The notes below the pieces were generated by a model. The model had not been told where the DNA came from. It made no database searches and saw only the letters and a list, made by a program, of their open reading frames with translations. Source: DATARN01 sp036264135 (GTDB lineage: Bacteria; Actinomycetota; Acidimicrobiia; Acidimicrobiales; Palsa-688). From it: a DNA stretch of 64,000 nucleotides. Shown here piece by piece: positions 26,300 to 33,158 of this stretch (positions are counted from its first letter, which is position 1; each line of letters begins with the position of its first letter). The stretch is taken from positions 1 to 64,000 of the forward strand of contig DATARN010000220.1 of the NCBI GenBank assembly GCA_036264135.1, read 5' to 3'. Made by a program: the position numbers and the translations under genes.

Positions 26300-27720
26300 T
26301 GGCGCTCTCCGGCGCTGCCCAGGACGAACTCGCCCACGCTCGACTCCTCGCAGTAGTCGAGCCCGGAGGCGATGCAGAAGGCGTCGGCGCTGCCGCCGCC
26401 GATGGCGCACGGCGCCAGGCCCATGGCCGTGGCCACGCAGTACATCGTCTGGAACAGCGCCCCCACGTTCTTCAGGATCGTGGCGTAGGCGATCGATTCG
26501 TAGCGGTACATGACCCGCCCGAAGCGGGCCGCGATCACGATCAGGACCTGGGGCGCGGCGGCCATCAGGGCGCGGCCGCCCGCGTCGTTCACCAGGGCCC
26601 GCACCGCCGGCCCGTCCTCGGCGACCCGGCCCAGGCGATGCTCGACCGGGTCGTAGTGATAGAGGCCGGAGGCGAGCCCGGAGCAACGGGAAACAGCCGG
26701 GTACAGCTCGAGCTCGTAGAGCCCGCCGCCGCCGGGGTACGCCCGGTGCCCGTCGGGTCGGCGGCCCGCCGAGTGGTAGAGGAACGCTGCGAGCTGGGCG
26801 GCGCTGATCGCCGCCGCGTCGTCGTGGCGGCGGATCGAACGGCGGCGCTCCAGCACGCCGGTGAGCCCCGCCAGCGCCGCGCCGGCGGCGTCTGGCGGGC
26901 CGGGCCGGTCCAACTGCACCGGCGCGCCGAGCAGGTCCTTGCGCTCGGGGAGCGGCTCGAAACGACCTTCCAGGGGGAGCGTCCCGCCGTAGCCGCCCTG
27001 GTGGCGGCCATAGCGGCTGGCGGCGTGGAACGCCAGGTCGGTGGCGCTCCACTGGGCGAGGCGCCGGTCCTCGCTTTCCGGGTCGGCGTCGGGGTCGGTC
27101 AGGAACCCGGCGCTGTCGAGCAGGTCGACGACGGCGCGGGCGGCCGCCCCATCCAGCAACCCGCTCGTCGGTACGGCCGAGGCGAGGGCCGCGATCAGCG
27201 CGGCCACGCCGGCGTCGTGGAGACGCAACGCCGCGCCCACCAGCGGCGACTCGAGCACCAATTCCGACCCGCAGCGGAGCAGCGACGCGAAGCGGGAGAG
27301 CTGGCGGGCGGCGCCGGGGTGGTGCTCCGGACGGCCGTCGCCGGCGGCCTCGGCGGCCCATCCCGCCCCGGCGCCGAATCGGGGCACGAGCGTCGCCAGG
27401 TCCCGCCCGTCCTGGCGCACGGTGCGCTCCAGCCACCCTCGGGCCGAGAGCCGGCCGAGGACGTGCTCGAGCTGGCGGGCGGCCGGTTCGGCCTGGCGGG
27501 CGGCCGGTTCGGCCTGGCGGGCGGCTCGCCCGGCCGACACTCGAGGTGCCGACCGGAGGGACTTCACCGCCTCAGACACCTCGGGCAGGAGCGGACCGAT
27601 GGCGAAGTTCCGTGCTCGCCAGCAGAGGCGCAGGCGGCCGTCGTCCAGGTCCTCGACGGTGACACCAGCCGGCAGGGTGACCACCTCCTCGACGTCGGTC
27701 GCCTCGGTCGCGGGAGCCAT
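26296..27720 (-). CDS. SagB-type (nitroreductase-fold) azoline dehydrogenase, first copy
   Basis: 474 residues. The N-terminal ~200 residues include a small domain with strands (VEDLDDGRLRLCWRARNFAIGP) that may bind a leader peptide, plus helical linker. The FMN nitroreductase domain occupies roughly 255-470: VLERRRSIRRHDDAAAISAAQLAAFLYHSAGRRP, GGGLYELELYPAV, LYHYDPVEHRLGRVA, ILKNVGALFQTMYCVATAMGLAPCAIGGG. SagB enzymes oxidise thiazolines/oxazolines to azoles with FMN in TOMM RiPPs; related oxidases also work on NRPS-bound heterocycles. A 21-base tandem repeat lies in the linker. It sits in the NRPS operon, 3 bases after the GT4 gene. Confidence 0.87.
   Translation of the reverse strand: MAPATEATDVEEVVTLPAGVTVEDLDDGRLRLCWRARNFAIGPLLPEVSEAVKSLRSAPRVSAGRAARQAEPAARQAEPAARQLEHVLGRLSARGWLERTVRQDGRDLATLVPRFGAGAGWAAEAAGDGRPEHHPGAARQLSRFASLLRCGSELVLESPLVGAALRLHDAGVAALIAALASAVPTSGLLDGAAARAVVDLLDSAGFLTDPDADPESEDRRLAQWSATDLAFHAASRYGRHQGGYGGTLPLEGRFEPLPERKDLLGAPVQLDRPGPPDAAGAALAGLTGVLERRRSIRRHDDAAAISAAQLAAFLYHSAGRRPDGHRAYPGGGGLYELELYPAVSRCSGLASGLYHYDPVEHRLGRVAEDGPAVRALVNDAGGRALMAAAPQVLIVIAARFGRVMYRYESIAYATILKNVGALFQTMYCVATAMGLAPCAIGGGSADAFCIASGLDYCEESSVGEFVLGSAGERQ
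27472..27528. repeat. 21-bp tandem repeat inside SagB gene (about 2.7 copies)
   Basis: Unit of 21 bases (CTGGCGGGCGGCCGGTTCGG plus C) at 27472-27492 and 27493-27513, followed by a partial third copy to about 27528. In frame on the minus strand it gives repeated RQAEPAA heptads in a linker, so copy number can vary without breaking the gene. Confidence 0.85.
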
Positions 27721-27723
27721 GGC

Positions 27724-28920
27724 TCAGGCCACCTCGAGGACGGCGTCGTCGACCCGTCGGATGAACGCCGCGGTGTCGCCGAAGCGCTCGGTGGCGTAGC
27801 GCCGGCCCTGACCCCCGAGCGCCGCCCGCAGCGCCGGATCGCCGAGCGCGCTCACTGAGGCCAACAACTCGGCGTAGCTCCGGAACCACAGCCCTCCGTC
27901 ACCCGACTCGGCGTGAGACCGAGTGGCTCCCCCGTCGGCCGCCACGACGACCGGCGTGCCGAACAGGAACGCTTCGAGCACCTCCCGCCCGAGGAGGCGG
28001 TGAGGTTCGGCGTCGAGGACGACGAGGGCGTGGGCCATCCACCGCCACACGTCGGTCCGCGACGCCGCGGCTTCGGCCCGCAGCCTTCGGGGGAGCCTTT
28101 GCGTCCCCGGGCCCACCAGCCGTACTGCCGCCTCCGGGCCCAGGTCCCGGCGGAGGGCGTCGCACCACTCGAGCAGGCGGTGCTGGCCCGACGGCTCTGA
28201 CCAGTCCCGGGCCACCACCACGGTCGGCCGGCCATCGAAGCCGTATGCCGGCGCCCGGCTGGCCATGGCGTTGACCTGGGCGACGAAGCCGACGTCTCGC
28301 ACCACGCCGGGGCGAAGACCCGGGGCGCACGCCGCCAGCGTCGCCGCCTCGGCCTCACCGGTCACGACGATTCGGGAGGCGGCTCGGAGGATCTGTCCCA
28401 CCGCCGGGTTCCACAGATCGGCGTCGCCGGTGGCCGCCGGGACGAGCGCCCAGGGGCAGCGGCCCTCCACTGCGTCCACGCCGGCGCACGTGCTGGCGCT
28501 GCCGTAGCCGACAAATACCGCGAGGTCGTACCGGACGGTCCGGAGCCGTCGGAAGAGCTCCGCGGCGTCACCGCCCGCGGCGGCGATCAGGATCGACTGT
28601 GCCGCCGGCGCCAGTGTGCCGGCCAGGCGCCGCCGGGCGCCCGTGACGCAGCCGCAATCGATGGTCGCCTCGGCGCTCTGCGGCCCGAGCAATGCCCGGC
28701 GCACCGCGAGGCGGCGGCGCTCAGGCACCGCCGGTGCGTCGAAGCGCCGAACCGTGACCGCGCCGTCGTGGCCGTCGCCGGCTGCGTTCGGCGGTCCAGC
28801 GAGGAGCAGCTCGACCTCCGCCCCGCAAGCGAGGGCGCCACACAGCCGGCTCACGAGCAGCGCGCCTTCGGACCACGGGTGCGACTCTTCGGTCGCCACC
28901 ACGGCAACCCGGGGGGTCAC
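27724..28920 (-). CDS. GT4-like (group 1) glycosyltransferase
   Basis: 398 residues with a GT-B layout. The N-domain starts VAVVATEESHPWSEGALLVSRL. The C-domain has PTVVVARDWSEPSGQHRLLEWCDAL, VRLVGPGTQRLP and the donor-binding region HRLLGREVLEAFLFGTPVVVAADGGATRSH, equivalent to the usual E-x7-E motif of group 1 enzymes. The start GTG at 28920 overlaps the preceding small gene (GTGA). In the NRPS operon, it would glycosylate the product or a carrier. The substrate cannot be determined. Confidence 0.75.
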   Translation of the reverse strand: MTPRVAVVATEESHPWSEGALLVSRLCGALACGAEVELLLAGPPNAAGDGHDGAVTVRRFDAPAVPERRRLAVRRALLGPQSAEATIDCGCVTGARRRLAGTLAPAAQSILIAAAGGDAAELFRRLRTVRYDLAVFVGYGSASTCAGVDAVEGRCPWALVPAATGDADLWNPAVGQILRAASRIVVTGEAEAATLAACAPGLRPGVVRDVGFVAQVNAMASRAPAYGFDGRPTVVVARDWSEPSGQHRLLEWCDALRRDLGPEAAVRLVGPGTQRLPRRLRAEAAASRTDVWRWMAHALVVLDAEPHRLLGREVLEAFLFGTPVVVAADGGATRSHAESGDGGLWFRSYAELLASVSALGDPALRAALGGQGRRYATERFGDTAAFIRRVDDAVLEVA

Positions 28921-29285
28921 CGCGGCCCCTCCAGGTGGCGCAGCAGATCGTCCAGCCGGTCTTCGAGGAGGCGGTGCAAGAGGTCGTCACGCTCTTCCAG
29001 CCGTGCCGACTCCCGGACCATGGCCTCGCGCAGCAGGCGCACCTCCGATATCAGCTCGTCGCGCCGCTCGGCCAGCGTGATCAGCAGCGGGACCAGATGG
29101 GCCGTGAGCTCGGGAAGCGAGGCGTCGCCGTGGTTGGTGAGCCAGACCAGGTCGGCGTCGTGGATCATCCTCGACGTGGCGCCGAGCGGCGGTACGGACC
29201 GCCCATCGCCGGCCCGCTGGCGCTTGTCGACGTCTCGCCACAGCCGGGCCACGACCTCCGCCGCGCTGAGCGGTTCGTCGCTCAT
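28917..29285 (-). CDS. Small coiled-coil hypothetical protein
   Basis: 122 residues. The first half (PLSAAEVVARLWRDVDKRQ, TSRMIHDADLVWLTNHGD) is globular and the second half is a charged amphipathic helix (LAERRDELISEVRLLREAM, ERDDLLHRLLEDRLDDLL) likely to form a coiled coil. No family is recognised. It overlaps both neighbouring glycosyltransferase genes by 4 bases, which suggests a partner or scaffold of one of them. Confidence 0.7.
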   Translation of the reverse strand: MSDEPLSAAEVVARLWRDVDKRQRAGDGRSVPPLGATSRMIHDADLVWLTNHGDASLPELTAHLVPLLITLAERRDELISEVRLLREAMVRESARLEERDDLLHRLLEDRLDDLLRHLEGPR

Positions 29286-31684
29286 CGCGGCAGGGCGAAC
29301 TGGCATCGCCGCAGGTCGAGGTTGGGGTTGAAGTACGGGTCGTGGTTCAGGACCGCGTCCCAGCGCCGGCGCATCCGATCGACCTCGGGTACCTCGACCG
29401 CGAACCCCCGGGTCTTGCTCTCGTAGTGGAACAGCTCGGCGTAGGGTGTGTAGACGACCAGGTAGCCCCGCTCCCGCAGGCGCAGGCACAGGTCGACGTC
29501 GTTGAACAGGATGGCCAACTCCTCGTCGAGGCCGCCGACCTCGTCGAAGGCGTCGCGCCGCACCAGCGTGCAGGCGCCGGTGACCGCACTGTAGTTGCGG
29601 ATCGTCTTGGCGTGGCCGAGATAGCCAGGGTGGTCGCCGGGGCACTTCCAGAAGGCGTGCCACGCGATCCCGCCGGACAGCCCGAGCACGACGCCGCCGT
29701 GCTGGACACTGCCGTCGCCGTAGACGAGCCGGGCGCCGACCGCGCCGACCTCGTGGCGCTGTGCGTGCTCGACCATGGCAGAGAGCCACCCGTCGGCGCG
29801 CCCCTCGACGTCGCTGTTGAGGAAGAGCAGCATGTCGCCGTGGGCGTGGCGGGCGCCGAAGTTGTTGAGCGACGACCAGTTGTACGGGTGCGGGTACTCG
29901 AGGACCCGGCACTTGGGGTCCTCGGCCAGCCGGCCCAGCAGGGCCGTGGTCTCCGGCTCCCAGCTCTGGTTGTCGACGAGCACCAGCTCCCACCGGTCGT
30001 AGCCGGCCAGGCGGTGGACCGACGCCACGCACTGGCGGAGCAGCTCGGCGCCGTCCCGGAAGGGCACGATGATGCTGACTAGGGGGTGAGGGGTGGCGAT
30101 GACCCGTCGAACCCGGTAGGTCTGCGGGACGAGCCCGTCCTCGACCGTCGCGGCCTCGCCCCGGCGATCGAGCGCCCGGGCCAGCGCATGCATCCCGCGG
30201 CGGTCATCGATCTCGCTGGGGCGGCGGTGGTAGGCGACCACCGGCACGTGCTCCACGCGCCGCGCCCGCTCGGTGACGCGCAGCGCCAGGTCGTACAGGT
30301 CGCGCGCCGGCGCGGGTGGCGGCTCCCAGTCGTCGTCGTCGAGCAGGGACGAGCGCGCCGCCAGCAGGCCGCCGAGGTACATGGTCGAGAGCAGGAGGTC
30401 GGGGGACCAGTCCGGCTTGAACCGGGGGCTGTGGTAGTCCGCCTCGCCGCCAATGACGTCCTCGTCGGTGTAGACGACGTCCACTTCGGGGTCGTCGGCC
30501 ACTACCACCGCCAGTTCCTCCAGCGCCCAGGGCTCGAGCTCGTCGTGTTGGCCCACGAAGGCGACGAAATCACCGGCCGGCGCGTGGGCCCCGGCGGCCG
30601 CCAGCTCGGCGAGGGGGCCGGGCGCGGCGGCGTGGACGGCCGGCGTCAGGCGGAGGTGCCAGTTCGGGTACGACTGGGCTGCCAGCGACTCGGCGCAGCG
30701 CCGGGCCAGGGCCGGGTCGGGCCGGTCCACGTCCACGATGACCGTGAACGTGGGAAGCGCTCCCGGTGGGCGAGCGCGCCCTTGCCGGCGGCGCGGCGGG
30801 TACTTCGCCCGCCATTCGGCGTAGCGGGCGGGGTCCTCGCCGGCGTCGAGCTCGTAGGCCGGCTCGAACGGCGGCGGGACCTCGTCGGGGTGCCCGGCCA
30901 GCCCCTCCAGCGCCGCCAAGGCGGTGGCCAGGCTGCGCTCGAGGTCGAGCCGCTGCCGGCGGGCGAGGCCGTCGGCCTGCAGGAGGAGGCCGGTGGTCGG
31001 CGTCTCGGCGGGCAGCTCCGGCGGCGAAAAGGCGCGGTGTTGTCCCTCCAGCCGGAGGAGCAGGGCGAGCAGTTTACGTTGCCCGCCCGAGAGCTCGACG
31101 GGTGACGCCGGCTCCGACCGGCCCGACGGTGGGGCCGCGACGGCACCGGCCGACGGCGGCCGGTCACGGTGGCCGCTCGGCCAGGTGGGCGGGTCGGTCG
31201 GCGCCCTCGGTGCCTTCGGTTTCGCCGGCGCTTCGATGAACGCTTGCACCTCGGCCGCGTTGCCCGCGGTCAGCAGGACGGGCAGCCCGCGCACCCCCTC
31301 GAGCATCTGGCGCCAGGCGCGCTCCCAGTGCGCCAGGGTCACCGCACCCGTCGTGCACCCATCCCGGCTCGGTTGCGCCGGCGGCCCGGTGACCAGCACC
31401 GCGGAGAGAGGCGCAGGAAGCGCCGATCGCCACAGGGCGATGGTGTCGGCCAGGTCGGCCGAACCGAAGACCCATGGTGCGCGGGGAGCGGCGGCCGCCC
31501 CCCGGAGCGCGAGGGCCCGCCCCGAGGCGTCGTCGTGACCGCGCCGGAGCAGCCGGGCCGCCATCTCCTGGTCGACGGGAGCGAGCGCCGGCGTGGCGTC
31601 CACGAGGCCGGTCTCGACGGCCAGGTCGACCGTCGCGACTACGTCACGAGGGGCTGTCCCGAAGACGAGCAGGCCGCCGGTCAT
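29282..31684 (-). CDS. Large GT2-family glycosyltransferase with N-terminal extension
   Basis: 800 residues. The C-terminal ~500 hold GT-A parts: TFTVIVDVDRPDPALARRC with YTDEDVIGGEADYHSP (a first, possibly partial GT2 unit), then LVSIIVPFRDGAELLRQCVAS, WELVLVDNQSWEPE, GDMLLFLNSDVEGR (DxD-like), GACTLVRRDAFDEVGGLDEELAILFNDVDLCLRLRERG and YAELFHYESKTRG. This two-unit arrangement is typical of rhamnan/O-antigen-type GT2 proteins. The N-terminal ~300 residues (LLVFGTAPRDVVATVDLAVETG, RRGHDD) are not clearly assigned. The ATG at 31684 overlaps the stop of the condensation gene. It probably adds a sugar to the product or a surface glycan. Confidence 0.83.
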   Translation of the reverse strand: MTGGLLVFGTAPRDVVATVDLAVETGLVDATPALAPVDQEMAARLLRRGHDDASGRALALRGAAAAPRAPWVFGSADLADTIALWRSALPAPLSAVLVTGPPAQPSRDGCTTGAVTLAHWERAWRQMLEGVRGLPVLLTAGNAAEVQAFIEAPAKPKAPRAPTDPPTWPSGHRDRPPSAGAVAAPPSGRSEPASPVELSGGQRKLLALLLRLEGQHRAFSPPELPAETPTTGLLLQADGLARRQRLDLERSLATALAALEGLAGHPDEVPPPFEPAYELDAGEDPARYAEWRAKYPPRRRQGRARPPGALPTFTVIVDVDRPDPALARRCAESLAAQSYPNWHLRLTPAVHAAAPGPLAELAAAGAHAPAGDFVAFVGQHDELEPWALEELAVVVADDPEVDVVYTDEDVIGGEADYHSPRFKPDWSPDLLLSTMYLGGLLAARSSLLDDDDWEPPPAPARDLYDLALRVTERARRVEHVPVVAYHRRPSEIDDRRGMHALARALDRRGEAATVEDGLVPQTYRVRRVIATPHPLVSIIVPFRDGAELLRQCVASVHRLAGYDRWELVLVDNQSWEPETTALLGRLAEDPKCRVLEYPHPYNWSSLNNFGARHAHGDMLLFLNSDVEGRADGWLSAMVEHAQRHEVGAVGARLVYGDGSVQHGGVVLGLSGGIAWHAFWKCPGDHPGYLGHAKTIRNYSAVTGACTLVRRDAFDEVGGLDEELAILFNDVDLCLRLRERGYLVVYTPYAELFHYESKTRGFAVEVPEVDRMRRRWDAVLNHDPYFNPNLDLRRCQFALPR

Positions 31685-33072
31685 GCCGCCTCAAGGGGGA
31701 GCGCGGACAGCGGCAGCAACGGGTCCTCGGCGACCGCGGCCAGCAACGCCTTAAGCCCGGACACGATTCGCAGGGCGTGGCTCTCGTCGTACCACTGCGG
31801 GTGGTGGAGCAGTTCGCCCCACCACGCGGCGCCGTCGTCGTAGATCCGGAACTCCAGCGGCTTGGCGGCCGCGGTCGTGCCGGGATCGCTGGGCCCTTCC
31901 ACGGCCGGGGGAGCCGCCACCACCGAGGTGCCGGGCACCCAGCGGTGCCGGCTAGCGTGATAAAAGTGCAGTGCCACCGGGATGGCGCGGAGGCTGACGT
32001 CGATCTGGCGGCGGCGGGCCGCCTCCAGAACCTGCCACACCGGCAGGTGCTGGTGTTCCAGCAGCCCGAGCACGGCGTGGCGAGCCCGGCGCACGATCGT
32101 CTCGAACGGCGGGTCGCCGGCCAGGTCCACGCGGAGCAGGGAGACGCCGCCGAACAGCCCGACCATGCTGGCCAGCTCCGCCCGGTCGCGCCCGTCGACG
32201 GAGGTGACCATCAAGGTGTCGGGTTCGCCGGTCGCCCGGGCGACTAGCGCGGCGACCGCGGCGGCGGTAAGCACGAAAGAGGAGGTGCGGAACATCGTGC
32301 GCAGGCGGCCGCTCACCTCGCCGTCAAGCGAGAAGGTCATCATCCCGGGCGGGGTCACCGCCGCCGTGGTGGGCGAGCCACAGGCCGAGGGATGCAATGG
32401 GATCCGGTAGGACGGGCGTAGGCCGTGCAGGGTGCGCGCCCAGTGCTCCTCGTACTCCTCAAGGGCCTCTGCGTCGAGGAAGCGCCGTTGCCAGACGGCG
32501 AAGTCGGCGAAGTCGAGCTGGGCGGGCGCCAGGTCGGGGATACGTCCCGAAACCAGCGCATCGCAGATTTCGTCGAGCTCCCCCGACGAAACCAGCGCAT
32601 CGCAGATTTCGTCGAGCTCCCCCGTCAGGATGGCGGCCGAGGTGGGGTCGCAGATCAGGTGGTCGAAGACCATCACGAGCTCCTTCACCTCCCCGGCGAC
32701 GACGAGGTGGGCCCGGAGCAGGGGCCCGGCGGCGGTGTCGAACGGGCGGGCGACTTCTGCGTCGTGGATCCGGCCGAGCTCGGCCTGGCGCTCGACCGGG
32801 GAAAGCGCCGACAGGTCGGTGATCGCCAGGGCGACGTCGGTCGGCGCAGCGATGGATTGGTAGGGCTCCCCGTCCGACAGAGGGAAGGTCGTCCGCAGCG
32901 ACTCGTGCCGGCGCACCAGCAGTCCGAGGGCGGCGCGCACACTCGCCGCCTCGACCTCTGGCCGCAGCCGGTGGCGGAGGGACTCGTTGAAGAACCCTTC
33001 CGCCGGCGCGTACCGCTCCAGCCACCACATGTGCTCCTGCATGAGCGAAAGGGGCACCCGGATCGACGTCAA
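31681..33072 (-). CDS. Stand-alone NRPS condensation-domain protein
   Basis: 463 residues, one condensation fold. It starts PLSLMQEHMWWLERYAPAEGFFNESLRHR, parallel to the condensation domain of the large NRPS (PLSVLQEQMWVMERA). It continues with LVRRHESLRTTFPL, the active-site region LVMVFDHLICDPTSAAIL (DHxxxD where HHxxxDG is usual) and a second half, LMVTSVDGRDRAELASMVGLFGGVSLLRVDL. The TTG at 33072 is preferred because GGAGG lies 8 bases upstream and it begins just before the fold; no ATG is suitably placed. A 13-residue tandem duplication (GELDEICDALVSS) follows the active site. It is the first gene of the left operon and may condense two peptidyl parts, or act on the ribosomal peptide. 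Confidence 0.87.
   Translation of the reverse strand: MTSIRVPLSLMQEHMWWLERYAPAEGFFNESLRHRLRPEVEAASVRAALGLLVRRHESLRTTFPLSDGEPYQSIAAPTDVALAITDLSALSPVERQAELGRIHDAEVARPFDTAAGPLLRAHLVVAGEVKELVMVFDHLICDPTSAAILTGELDEICDALVSSGELDEICDALVSGRIPDLAPAQLDFADFAVWQRRFLDAEALEEYEEHWARTLHGLRPSYRIPLHPSACGSPTTAAVTPPGMMTFSLDGEVSGRLRTMFRTSSFVLTAAAVAALVARATGEPDTLMVTSVDGRDRAELASMVGLFGGVSLLRVDLAGDPPFETIVRRARHAVLGLLEHQHLPVWQVLEAARRRQIDVSLRAIPVALHFYHASRHRWVPGTSVVAAPPAVEGPSDPGTTAAAKPLEFRIYDDGAAWWGELLHHPQWYDESHALRIVSGLKALLAAVAEDPLLPLSALPLEAA
32549..32626. repeat. 39-bp in-frame tandem duplication in condensation gene
   Basis: Two copies with a 39-base period; the first 35 bases of each are identical (starting GAAACCAGCGCATCGCAGAT). 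On the minus strand they encode a doubled GELDEICDALVS segment just after the DHLICD active site. Near-identity argues for a recent event. Confidence 0.9.
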
Positions 33073-33158
33073 GGCGCCTGCCTCCGCGGAGCACGCCCGA
33101 CGGCTAGCGTGCAGGTTCCAGTGTTCGCCGGGAGCAGTGAGCGCGGCTGCTGAAACCC
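33073..33158. promoter_or_regulatory. Divergent intergenic region, condensation gene / lanB
   Basis: Eighty-six bases separate the TTG starts of the minus-strand condensation gene and the plus-strand LanB gene, so promoters for both must lie here or overlap the coding ends. I see no clear -35/-10 pair. A GGGAGC ribosome-binding site at about 33130 precedes a GTG (33137) whose frame leads into lanB only after a one-base shift in a CCC run. Confidence 0.4.
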
